From: Cryptomeria japonica
Lineage: Eukaryota > Streptophyta > Pinopsida > Cupressales > Cupressaceae
Direction: 5' to 3'
Assembly (NCBI RefSeq): GCF_030272615.1
Contig: NC_081415.1
Location: forward strand, 419,366,257-419,430,256
Length of the DNA: 64,000 nucleotides
Positions 22,438 through 33,473 of this stretch are shown one piece after another (the stretch's first letter is position 1; every line of letters starts with the position of its first letter). The position numbers were made by a program, and so were the translations under genes. A model generated the notes under the pieces. It made no database searches. It was not told the origin of the DNA and worked only from the letters and a program-made list of their open reading frames with translations.

Positions 22438-22777
22438 GAATCACATGCATACAAATTCATGATTTTTAACCAATTTGTGATCAATAGGATATTTTTGCTC
22501 TTTTAAATGGGATTGTGACATCCCTGAATGGAGGCTAATCAACTGAAAATATGGTGATGACCTTTTCAATGTTGTAGTGCAATTGTTTTCAAATTATAGA
22601 GACATCACGAAGCAAAAGAACAATGAAGTTCAAAAAGCAAGAGCTTCATCCAGTTTTCCCTCCATCCATATCATGAAACATTGAAAATATCAGAGATACA
22701 AAAATTGGGCATGTAGCACGCATGGAGATCTTGAAGATTTTTTGAAAAGAGTCAGAGAGCCACTAGTTTCCTAAAAG
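22438..22777. other. Unassigned DNA upstream of the unknown ORF relic
   Basis: No LTR, primer site or coding signal could be identified. Confidence 0.35.
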
Positions 22778-25700
22778 ATGGAACACACCATTAACAAAGG
22801 AATTCATTTGGTCACGACCTTTCACATGTCAACACAAAATCCTGAATTTGTGTTAGCCATAGCTAACAGATATGATCCTGCAACTAGATCAGTGAAGGAT
22901 GCAAAAGGGGAGAAGTCTCTCATCAAGCTTGATGATGATTTTGTTGATAGAATTTTCAAGTGCCCACCCATAGATAAATATACTAACATTGACATGCAAT
23001 TAGTAGTGACCTATTATGGTAATAACTCAAATAAATGTAGTAGAAATATCAATGAGAATTGGTTGAATACTCAAGATCGCCTACGACTCTTTCTTACATT
23101 GACTTCATTGAGGAAGTTAATGATCTCATTATTCTTCTTAGTAGAGTAAAAGAGCTCCCAACTTCAAACACTTATCACAAGTGGATTTATTAGTACAATC
23201 ACATCATTAGGCAAAACAAGAAGCAAATCCACCAGGCAAGTAGATTGCAGATGCATTGTGTGAGAAATTGACCAAGGTACCTTGCACTTTGAAGTTCTAT
23301 ATGACTTCATATATTGTCTATACAGCCACCTCAATGAGTCATTTTCCAAGTCTATCCACTAAACATTATAGGAGTTAGATTCTCGTTTATCAGTATTCCA
23401 CATAGTTAACTCTCAAGGAGAGTTTTCATCATTTCAGGAGAGTCAATGATGCTTTCTTTTCCCATTACATGTGCATGTTTGATAAGGATCTTCAAAAGAA
23501 GAGAGTGTCAGATGAGGCATGGAATGTAGTAAATCAATATGTTTGAATCTTTTTGTAGTTCCCCACATTCACATACCTTAGGATTGGATGCTTTGATGGA
23601 GAACCTTTCATGCTTCCAAGGTATCCATCAGATAAAATCATCTTCATGGAGATGGCTCATAAAATGATATCAATACACGAGCATCAATATAGTGCTCATA
23701 AGACTGGTCTCAAGTTCTCCATCACCATAGGGAGATACTCCATCAACTCTATCTACAAAGGCCAAGCAATGGAAGAGAAAATAAGGAGAGTAGCAATGAA
23801 ATTATTCAAAGACAGAAAGCATTTTGACTACAAGGGTTTGAAGAATAAAATCAAGAAAAGTTACACTCATGTCCATCAGACTAAAGAAGTGTGGATTGAT
23901 TGCAAATCTAAATAGGACATCCTTCAATAAGGGCTAGGTTACAAAACATCCTTTCCAATACCAATGTTTTGTTATCTCTACATGGTGTCTAGTTGAAGCC
24001 TTTCCAGACTAGATCTGATGATAATACTATAGGGCCTATGGCAAATACTTCTAAGTTGAGGACCAAGAATAGACAAGATCCTATGGTTCCAAAGGCCCCC
24101 AAGTTAAAATTCACAGTAGGTAAAGGTAAGAATCATGAGGAGTCATCTACCCAACATACTCAAGTTGATGATGATGCTGATGAGGGAGATGATGAAGAAT
24201 TACAAGAAGATGAACCTGAAAAGAGGCATGAAGACGTAGAAGACTTTGATGAGGAGGGATTATTTGAAATCCCAAGTACTTCCCAGTCTCAAGAGAAGAA
24301 ATAAGATATTCCTCCTATGTCATGTGATGTTACAGGAACTATTTCAATTTCAATTTTTGTCATTGTTCCTTTGGATTCCACTATTTTACTTACATCCCAA
24401 GCTCCTAAAATCCATGTAAATATTTCCATGACTACTAGTGATTCTTCTCTTGACACACGTCATGAAAATATTGATACTATTTTTCTTCCTAATCTATCTG
24501 AGGTTACTACTTGCATGTTGGAAGATTTTGATAAGTTTATGTCAGAAAATTAGGTTCTCCCCAGGGTTTCTATTGCTCAAAATCCAATTGTCATTGTTGC
24601 CTCCACTTCACCTATTGTTACTACAAGTATTCAATCTCAAGAATTAACATCACAAATGTTGATTGCAAGAGTGGAGGATGATACATTTTCTCCACCATGG
24701 CTAGTATCCAACACTCCTAAGAGAAAGAAGCAATCCATCTCTCTGGATAAATTTGATTTCATTTAGTTGGTTCCTGTTAAGTCCAAGGGTATGAAGAAGG
24801 CCAAGACTCTATCATGAGTGAAAGTGGATAAATCAAAGCACAATATGTGGAAATGGAAATTCCTCCCCCGAACACTAATTTGGATAAAGTGTAACCCTCT
24901 GATTATGCTATCAAAAGAATTGATCAAGGCAAGCAAACACATTAAGGTATAGTGGAGGATTCTCAAACATATTTTAAGCATCTTGTGACAATGTTTAATG
25001 AAGAGAAGGATACGAAAGACAAATTGAAGAAATGGGTAGATCAGCTCACAAAAGTTTTGATCAAGATAACCAAATCATTAGAGGTAGTTGAGCTTGACAC
25101 CTCTTAAGTGGATGAACAAATTATTAGACAAGGTGAACATACCAATTCTCATGGAAGATTAGTTGGTCAGTGGATGGATAGGTTTATGAGTCAAGGGACT
25201 CATTTGATAAGCTTTGATTTTACTTTGATAAATAATTTAGAAGGTGTTAAATCTGAAGTTGACAAAACTTTAAATCTTTTCTCAAAATAATTGGACACAT
25301 ATGAGAAGGACTTCAAGTCTTGGTTGAAGTAAGAGGATTTTCAATTGGATGTTCTAGTTGATAATGGAGTTCTCTCTTCAAGAGATATGTATATTGAATA
25401 GAGGAAGATATTGGAACATCAAATGAACACCTTGGAGGTACTTGTCAAAGATATGAGGAAAGATAAGAAAGAATGCAATGATAAGGGGAAGGACATCATT
25501 GATAAGATATCAGTGCTCCCTTGCACCTTCTTGGATGAGAATCAGAAGCCTCTTCACGAAGATTCCATTATCAAAGAATTCAATTTACTTGTTGGTGAAG
25601 AGGTTGACAATTAAGTATTCTCATTGTCTTCAATAGACAAGTTAATAGATATCCAAGTAAATCTGGATGATCTATCCTCTATTTTGAAAAAACATAGGAG

Positions 25701-25860
25701 ATGTTTCATAAGCCTTGAAGACTCTATAACTCAAGTCAAGATTATAAAAATTCACACTACAGGACCTAATTAAGAACAAATGAAAGTAGATCCATAGAAG
25801 ATAGAGGAGTAAATGAAACAGGATCAAAATTGAGTGTCTGGTGACACTTAGTATTTTATA
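22778..25860 (+). pseudogene. Long ORF relic of unknown family: globular domain, acidic linker, coiled coil
   Basis: I do not recognise this family. The N-terminal part has FVLAIANRYDPATRSVKD, KLDDDFVDRIFKCPPID (near 22930), then after frameshifts ALCEKLTKVPCTLKFYMTSY near 23260, FPTFTYLRIGCFDGEPFML near 23570 and LPRYPSDKIIFMEMAHKMIS near 23615. An acidic stretch follows (23993-24304, rich in D and E), then a serine/threonine-rich linker, then a long helical, Lys/Glu-rich region (24940-25800). Many stops are TAG at plausible Gln sites, for example FL*FPTFTYLRIG near 23557 and IY*YNHII near 23190; the 3' third also has several TAA. The layout resembles ORF2 of the elements at 39091 and 36267, suggesting an accessory retroelement protein, but I could not align them convincingly. 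Confidence 0.5.
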
Positions 25861-27022
25861 TAGTGTAGAAGTTGTAGATGCATTTTTATAATAAGACTTT
25901 GACACCTCAAGTGCCATTTTGTATCTATGTTTTTGCACCTAGGGAATGCATGAGTTCTAAGTCAAATAGGACTCTTCTTTGATTTAGTCATAGTTTTTCC
26001 TAGATTTTGTCAATGCACCTCACCTATTTATATGAAGTTGCTTATTGTAATTTTTATCTTTAATCTATATGCAAGAAAACTCTACTGAAGTGAAAAAGAA
26101 AAGCAAAAATTTGTGTTCCAATTGTTATTTTGCAAACTTATTCAAATAAGAAGATACCTTTGGCAATGAAACTTTGTGTTGGCTTCATTGCATTCTTGGT
26201 AGGAGTATTCTTATTAAATCTTTTTTGGTTTGGGTCAAGGCTTTGTGGGAAAATATTGTTAAGGAGTAGAATAAGTGTTGGCTTGTGACCTTTGTGTCAT
26301 ATTTCAACTCTTGTTAGTAGAATGAAGAATAGGCAAAAGTGATATGATTTTGAAGACTTTGAGCTTCATATTGTTTTTTTCAGTATTAAAACGTCAAATT
26401 ATAATAAGATAGAATTTCATGGACTTTGTGTTTTGTTTTGTCATCTTTGAAAGAAGATTGTGATTTGAAGACTTTGAGATCCTTTTCATTATTTTTTGAA
26501 AAAATATTATCAAAAGTTTTAATAAGGAATCAAGATAAAGACTTTGTGCTTTACTTTTATTTTCTTAAGTTAACACTTTGGAACACAAAAGTTATGAAAG
26601 GTTGATAGGACAACAATGATTTTAAGACTTTGATCTTAAACACTCTTTCTCATCTTGGAGAAGAAACAAAGGACTTTGGGCCTTTACAAAAACTTTACTT
26701 CTTTACTTATTTGTATTTTGCTCATTCATACATTCTGAGTTAATTTGTAACATTGAAATTATAAGAATTATTGCTTCTCTATATTATAAATTCTTTCCCG
26801 AAGAAAGAGGAGAGAATAACATCTATTCTAAAGAAGAGGATAGGATGATGCACCACCCAAGTTTAGATTAGAAATCAAAAGTTGTATCTTGTTCTAGAAA
26901 GGTAGAGTAGTAAGTTAAATGGGGAGCCTTCCCTTAAAAATTAGGAGAGATTCAATCTCACACACTTTGGTTGAAATCACAATTTTGTAAACTTATCTAG
27001 TTTGCAAAATTTTCAACCAACA
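25850..27022 (+). repeat. Probable 5' LTR of gypsy element C
   Basis: The right boundary is firm: CAACCAACA at 27022 is followed by a primer-binding motif. The left boundary is a guess. The segment is non-coding and AT-rich, contains CTATTTATATGAAG near 26025, and holds repeated GACTTTG motifs (26355, 26422, 26470, 26540, 26626, 26672). There is no second copy in the window. Confidence 0.45.
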
Positions 27023-27047
27023 GTTTTTGGCGACTCTGCTAGGGAGT
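27023..27047 (+). other. Primer-binding motif of gypsy element C
   Basis: GTTTTTGGCGACTCTGCTAG continues to GGAGT directly after the LTR end. It matches the motif of element A at 7673 in all but a few bases. Confidence 0.65.
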
Positions 27048-27410
27048 ACACACAATCAAGTACTTTCATTTTGATTGCAGCAATCTAGTGCTCTTGTTTT
27101 TGGTAGATATGCATTTGAGCATATCTTCTTCTGTTAAGTTTTCAAAGTTGTTAATCTGTCCGATCACAGTTATACTCATGGTAGGCAGAATCAAGGTATT
27201 GTTGATCCTATTTTTGAGTTGTTGCGAAAGAACAACTTTGATTATTTTCCTTTCAGATCAGTATCTCGTCTACAAAGAACAAGAATTTACCCTCCTACAA
27301 GCTAAAGATCACCCATTCCTAGTGAAGCATCTAGTGCTTTAATATCTTTGGTAATTCCATAAGTACAAGGGTTTTTGATATCTTTGTATCAACCTTTACA
27401 ACCAATAGCA

Positions 27411-27568
27411 ATGTCTGCTCAGGGACCATGGGGGCAAAGTTTTGGCCCTCTTAATTTGACTCCACCACTTCACCTTCTTCCACAAGGTTCACAAAAGAAT
27501 ATTCCCAAGTTATTTGGGGACAAAAAACAACATCTTGATGAACATATTGCTGTATTTCACATTGCATG
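27411..27568 (+). pseudogene. Gypsy element C gag, N-terminal fragment
   Basis: ATG at 27411 opens MSAQGPWGQSFGPLNLTPPL; later PKLFGDKKQHLDEHIAVFHI. The proline-rich start followed by a GDKK..HxxxFxxAC-like segment is typical of some plant gypsy gag proteins. The frame is uninterrupted for about 52 codons and is cut at 27569 by the copia element's LTR. Its continuation is not found to the right of that element. Confidence 0.65.
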
Positions 27569-28617
27569 TGTTGGTATTTTGGTATGGTTTTGTCATTGAT
27601 GTCAACACCTACTAAAACACTAGCACTTTGGAGATCTAGCAACATTCACTGGCAAACAAGTAACTATTGCACAGTTACTGGTATATGGTTCACCGACAAG
27701 ATATAATGATCACCGACACTTGGAATGGCATGGAAGACACATGGTTATGTTGAAGACATCATCTGGACATCTTGTCCTAGAGTTTTGTTTATTGGTATAT
27801 TCACAATTGCATATTTGCTGTTACCGGCAAATAGGTCTAGGGTTACACCGACAGGTTTATCTTTTCTAGATCAGCATGGCACGCTATGGAAATGATTAAT
27901 TATTGTTGTAAATGCACTAAGCCGACATGTTCAATCGGTTATTGCATCGGATATTATATTGTTTGTAAAATATTTTTATTGTAATATCTTGTAGAGCCGA
28001 CCTACTAAAATTGGTCTTAGGTTATGGTATAAATGTAAGATCTTATTTGTAAGATCAAATGTGGAATGCGAAAAAGGATTGTGTGAAGGTATATGTGAGT
28101 TTAAGCAGAGCTATACACAAAGACATCATTTGAAGGTGAAGCTAGGTTTTTGTGGAAGCATATCAGCATTACACCGGTATTGAATCCAGCATATGAAGAT
28201 GCTATTTTGTGGAGTACATTATTATTGGATTTAACCATCCAACTGTAGTCAGTGTGACTCCCATTTTGTGATTGAGCAGTGAGCTCTAAGCCATTGGCCT
28301 TTCTACATGTGCAGACCCCATTTATGTACTCTTACTATCTGCAGTAGTATCATTTCATTGTGGGTAAGGTTTCCCACCATGATTTTTCCCCTTACAGGGT
28401 TTCCACGTACAAATATTGGTGTTATGTGTTGTGGATGACTTTGTATTTATGTTTCATGCACTAATCTTTACCGGTATAGCAATTAATTATTAAAGCTGTC
28501 TACCGACATACTTAACTGGTTTACCGGTATTAAGCATTAAGTTGGTTAAGTTGTTTTGGTTTGAATTTAGTTGACAACTGATTCAACCCCCCTCTTAGTT
28601 GTCTCTGGGACCTAGCA
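27569..28617 (+). repeat. 5' LTR of the Sirevirus-like copia element
   Basis: It starts TGTTGGTATTTTGG and ends GGACCTAGCA. It contains TATAAAT at 28028 and the late landmarks GGGTTTCCACGTACAAA near 28398 and CTGATTCAACCCCCCTCTTA near 28579, which recur in LTRs of the pol-less elements. ACCGGTA and CCGACA motifs are frequent in it. Confidence 0.85.
28028..28034 (+). promoter_or_regulatory. TATA-like box in the Sirevirus-like LTR
   Basis: GGTATAAATG lies about 460 bases into the LTR. The related LTR at 39091 has GTATAAATG in a comparable place (39254), which supports it as the promoter box. Confidence 0.45.
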
Positions 28618-28633
28618 ATTGGTATCAGAGCCT
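28618..28633 (+). other. Primer-binding site, initiator-Met tRNA type
   Basis: ATTGGTATCAGAGCCT directly follows the LTR. The same ATTGGTATCAGAGC follows the LTRs ending at 37373 and 39850. Confidence 0.85.
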
Positions 28634-28673
28634 AGTCCTATTTTGCAGAAGTTTAACAGCTTGAGGAGATCCA

Positions 28674-31600
28674 ATGTCTACTAACTATTTCAAGAAGGAC
28701 ATTCCTAAAATTGATGGAACTCTCTATGGTATATGGAAGATCAGAATGGAGACACATCTAAATTGCATTGGAAAAGACATCTAGGAACTTACAAAGAATG
28801 GTTATACTACTGTTGTACCTGGTCAGCCCAGTCCAGCTAACTTGACAAAAGATGAGGAAAATGATTGCAAAGCAAGAGAAGCACTTCTAAGCGCATTATC
28901 AGATCAACAAATCATGGGACTATTAGATAGGTTTACTGCTAAAGCTATTTGGGATCATTTGGAAACACTGAATGAAGGAGATTCCACAGTCAAAATTGCA
29001 AAAATTGAAAGCTTCCGAGTCAGGTATGAACATCTGAAAATGGAAGAAGATAAAAGGATTTCTGCTTTTATGGAAAGAGTAAATGAAATTGTTTTGGGTA
29101 TTAAATGTTGTGGAGGAACCTTAAGTGAGGATGAAATTGTTTCAAAAGTTTTAAGAGGATTGCCACCGACATATAAAATGAAGGTTACTACTATAAATGA
29201 GTTGAGAACAATGCCTAATACATCAGTAACTAGGGATACATTGATTGGAAAACTTTCAGCTTTTGAAATTGAAGAATTTGGTCTTGTTGCTACTATAAAG
29301 ATAGATTTGGCCTTTAAAGCATCAACATCATCTGCTCCATCATTTGAAAAATCTGATTGGAAAGCCTTTTATGCAAGAGAACTTGAAGAAAGTAGGAAAG
29401 AAAATGAAGAACTTGAAGAACTTGAAGCACTATTTGCAAGGAAAATACCTAAAGGTCTAGTTGGAAGTAAGTATGAAGGAAAAGCACCCTTTAAATGCTT
29501 TAACTGCAATAAGATTGGTCACATGGCTTCAAGACGCCCTGATAGACATGCTAGACTAAGAGAAGAAGCTAGAAGAAGATACAAGTCTAACCCTGAATAT
29601 CAGAGATACAGATTTAAGAAGATCAAAGACAAATCTTGTTACATTGTTGATGAAGGTGTGACTGATGATTCTGATGAGGATTGGACAAACAATGGATGGG
29701 TTTTACTAACACCTACTGCTCAACCGGTAGTATAGGCTCTGGTAGCTAAAGCTGAAGTAAAGGATGAATGGATCATTGATTCAGGATGCTCACATCATAT
29801 GACAAGAGACAAAGGTAAATTCTTGAACTTTCAAGAATACAATGGTGGTTTAGTAAGATTTGGAGATGACAAAGCTTGTTCAATCAAAGGTAAGGGTACA
29901 ATATCTCTTGATCGTAAGCATAACACTAACAATGTTTACTATGTTGAAGGATTAAAGCATAATCTTTTAAGTGTTGGTCAATTAGTTGAGAAAGGATTTC
30001 AGTTACAATTTAAAAATGGAAAATACAAAATCATGAATAGAACTAGTTTGGAAATTGCAACCGGTAATCAGACTATAGGTAATATCTTTCATTTGAATAA
30101 TAGTGAAAAGACATGCTTAATTGCACATATAGATGAAAGTTGGCTATGGCATAAGAGACTCTGTCATGTAAACTTTGATTGCATGGTAAAGATCAGTACT
30201 ACTAAGGCAGTTATAGATTTACCTAAAATCTTCAAACCTCAGAATACAATATGTAAGGAATGTCAATTTGGAAAACAAGTTAGAGCTAGTTTCAAAAGTA
30301 TTCCAGAAAAATCAAATAATGCTCTTGATTTGATTCACACTGATTTATGTGGTCCATCTAGAACTAAAATATTACAAGGCGATAGATATTTCATGCTAAT
30401 TATTGATGACTATTTTAGAATGTGTTGGGTTACTTTTCTCAGAGAAAAATCAGAAGCACTTGGAAAGTTCAAACTATTCAAAGCTATGGTAGAAAATGAA
30501 ACTGGTAAGAAAATCAAATGTTTAAGATCAGATCAAGGAGGTAAATTTACATCTAGGGACTTTAATGCATTCTGTGAAGTGAATGGAATTAGAAGACAAC
30601 TATCAGCACCTCAGACACCACAACAAAATGGAGTTGTTGAAAGGAAAAACAAAACTATCTTGGATGTAGCAAGAAGTATGTTATCAGAAGAAAACCTACC
30701 ACATGTATATTGGAGAGAAGTAGTCAACACAATGGTCTATACATTCAACAAAGTTCACATCAAAGGTGAAACCAGTAAGACCCCTCATGAACTATGGTTT
30801 GGTAATACTCCTACTCTTAAGTATTTTAGAATTTTTGGAAGTAAATGTTATATCAGAAGAGATGAGTATATTGGAAAATTTGATCCTAGAAGTGATGAAG
30901 GAATATTTCTTGGTTATTCATCTAAGAGCAAAGCATATAGATGTTTTAACAAGAGATTGCAGAAAATTGTTGAGAGTACAAATGTAAAGATTGATGAACA
31001 ATTCAGAGGAACTTCAAGGTATATAGACTCTGAACCGGTAACAAAAATTTTGACAAATGAACCTACTCTAAATCCACTGGTATAGAATGAAGATCCAATT
31101 ACCTTGGTACCAACTAAGGATTCCATAGTAATTAAAGAACAACAACAAACTAAGACACCTCGGTATGTAAGACTGAATCATTCTAAAGATCAGATAATTG
31201 GAAGCAAATTTAAAAGAGTTATGACACGAGGAAGATTGGCAAATGAAGAGGTATGTCTTATTTCTCAAATTGAACCATCATTTGTTAATGAGGCATGTGA
31301 AGATAAATTTTGGATTAAAGCTATGGAAGAAGAATAAGAACAAATTGAGAAAAACAACACTTGGACATTAGTTCCTTGGCCTAAAGATAAGAATGTAATT
31401 GGAACCAAATGGGTATTCAGAAACAAACTTAATGAAGATGGTAAGGTTGTCAGAAATAAAGCAAGACTAGTGTGTAAGGGATACTCTTAGAAAGAAGGAG
31501 TTGATTACAATGAAACCTTTGCACCGGTAGCTAGAATTGAGGCAGTTAGATTATTCTTGGCTTTTGCAGCACACAAGAACTACAAAGTTTATCAAATGGA

Positions 31601-32804
31601 TATTAAATGTGCATTTTTGAATGCAGATCTTGAAGAGGAAGTCTATATTGAACAACCTGATGGGTTTTCTTTGACAGATGACAATGATATGTTTTGCAGG
31701 TTAAGAAAAGCTCTGTATGGATTAAAACAAGCTCCAAGAGCTTGGTATGCAAGATTGGATAAGTATCTTTTAAATATTGGTTTTACTAAAGGAAATGCAG
31801 ACAACAATTTATATTACAAAATAGCTAATGATGACATCTTGATTATAGAAGTATTTGTTGATGATATAATCTTTGGAGGAGAAGATGGATTATGTAAGGA
31901 ATTTTCTATTAAAATGCAACAAGAATTTGAAATGTCTATGATTGGTGAATTAAAATTCTTTTTAGGATTGCAGATTTCACAGACTAATAAAGGTATATTC
32001 TTGAGTCAATCCAAATACTTAAAAGAGTTACTAAAGAAATTTGGGATGGATAACTCTAAACTGGTAAGCACACCTATGACTGCAAATGATAAATTATCTC
32101 AAAGGGATGAATCTAGACCTGTTAATCCAACTAGATACAAATCTATGATAGGAGGTTTACTGTATTTGACACAAACCAAACCTGATATTATGAATGCAGT
32201 ATGTATTGTTTCAAGATTTCAAAGTAATCTTAGAGAAAATCATGAATCAACAGTAAAAAGGATTTTCCGATACTTAAAAGGCACTATAAATCTTGGATTA
32301 TGGTATCCTAGAGATGAAAACTTTGATTTATGTGCATACACAGATGCAAATTGGGCAGGAGATGTGGATGATAGAAAAAGCACCACTGGCAGAGCATTCT
32401 TTCTTGGAAACAGACTAGTTTCTTGGTTGAGTAAGAAACAGAGTTGTACATCTTTATCAACAACAGAATCAGAATATGTTGCAACAACAACTAACTGTAG
32501 ACAGGTACTATGGCTTAAGAAAATTTTGAAAGACATAAAGGTAAAATGCAAGGAACCTATTACTATATATTGTGATAACACTATAGCAATTGATATATCT
32601 AAGAATCCGGTATTACATTCTAAAACAAAACATGTTTCTATCAAACTGAATTTTCTAAGGGAAAAAGCTGAAGCTAAGGAGATAAAACTGGTTTATGTGA
32701 ATACTAAAGAACAACTTGTAGATATTTTCACAAAACCTTTTCCTAAGGAGACTTTTTATCTTAGAGATCAGCTTGGAGTCATACCATCACCGGTAGAGAC
32801 TTAG
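28674..32804 (+). pseudogene. Copia gag-pol polyprotein, one frame with five in-frame stops
   Basis: ATG at 28674 is the first in frame after the primer site. Domain order: gag (IWDHLETLNEGDS, KVLRGLPPTYKMKV), a zinc knuckle near 29497 whose last Cys has become Arg (CFNCNKIGHMASR), protease WIIDSGCSHHMTR with the catalytic Asp near 29778, GAG-pre-integrase zinc ligands (WHKRLCH, CKECQFGK), integrase with D at 30342, D at 30531 and E at 30639, RT with LKQAPRAWY near 31725 and FVDD near 31857, and RNase H with AYTDANWAGD near 32335 ending in DIFTKPF. About 1376 codons keep one frame with no indel. Stops are TAG at 28782, 29733, 31083 and 31488, and TAA at 31335; the one at 31488 falls on the Gln of the conserved GYSQ. 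All catalytic residues I can check are present. It is inactive as written, but recent by this standard. Confidence 0.9.
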
Positions 32805-33196
32805 ACAGTTGATGATTGTCATCAACCGACAAAATTAATAGAGAAATATTTTATTCCGGTATTTGATGAGGAAGCTACTTCTCAGGGGGAGTAGTTGATA
32901 TATTGAATTGATTGGTATTTTGTATATGAACTTGGTTTTATTATAACTTTGGCATTTGATGTCAAAGGGGGAGAGATATATATGGAAAAAAATATGTTCT
33001 TTTGAGGAGAGATTGGTATGAAAAGCTTTGGAAAACACATGTTGCTCCCAGGGGGAGAGATTGTTACTTAGGAGAGATTATTACTTTCTGGTTATGATCT
33101 TTTTGGAGATTGTTGGTTTCTGATACTTGGCATTTCTGTTTTGGCACTTTGATGGTTTTTCCATCTTGTGTTGCCGTCAATGCCAAAGGGGGATAT
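32805..33196 (+). other. 3' untranslated region with multiplied polypurine tracts
   Basis: Purine tracts occur at about 32885 (CAGGGGGAG), 32965 (GTCAAAGGGGGAGAG), 33052 (CCAGGGGGAGAG) and 33182 (GCCAAAGGGGGAT); the last abuts the 3' LTR and is the likely plus-strand primer. Similar GTCAAAGGGGGAG and GCCAAAGGGGGAG pairs precede the 3' LTRs at 45035 and 62520. Confidence 0.75.
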
Positions 33197-33281
33197 TGTT
33201 GGTATTTTGGTATGGTTTTGTCATTGATGTCAACACCTACTAAAACACTAGCACTTTGGAGATCCAACAACATTCACTGGC
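33197..33281 (+). repeat. Truncated 3' LTR of the Sirevirus-like copia element
   Basis: It matches the first 85 bases of the LTR at 27569 almost exactly, through CATTCACTGGC, and then switches to a gypsy LTR sequence. About 960 bases of LTR are missing. Confidence 0.85.
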
Positions 33282-33473
33282 TCCTAATTCATTCATTCTT
33301 CCTTACAATTACATTTCAAATTTAAACTCATCAATGAAGGAATATTGCATCCACTTTGTTCTTGAGCCATCTTGAGCTTAGTGGATCATTCTCCTTCCGA
33401 GTATAATCAAAGTGGAAATAGGCCTAGTTTCCTAGTTTTCATGCATTAAGCTAGTGAACCCTATTTTCCCACA
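33282..33473 (+). repeat. Gypsy B-type LTR fragment
   Basis: It is homologous to 13918-14084 and ends in the same CCACATTA context. The usual primer site does not follow (CACCATCATATG instead), so this looks like the right end of a 3' or solo LTR. Confidence 0.65.

Larger units (their letters stand above)
27569..33281 (+). mobile_element. Sirevirus-like Ty1/copia element with a nearly continuous gag-pol frame
   Basis: LTR (27569-28617), initiator-Met primer site, one long gag-pol frame (28674-32804), a 390-base 3' region with several CAAAGGGGGA tracts, and the first 85 bases of the 3' LTR (33197-33281). The repeated GGGGGAG tracts before the 3' LTR and the TGTTGG start are typical of the Sirevirus branch of plant copia elements. 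It interrupts gypsy C gag. Its 3' LTR is fused to an unrelated LTR fragment, so the right target duplication cannot be checked. It has no env-like ORF. Confidence 0.85.

Noticed and set aside
26355-26680. Regular tandem repeat of GACTTTG
   Set aside because: The motif recurs six times but spacing varies from 46 to 86 bases; probably LTR-internal sequence drift rather than a true array.
32240-32644. 134-codon minus-strand ORF
   Set aside because: It is a shadow of the RNase H coding sequence.
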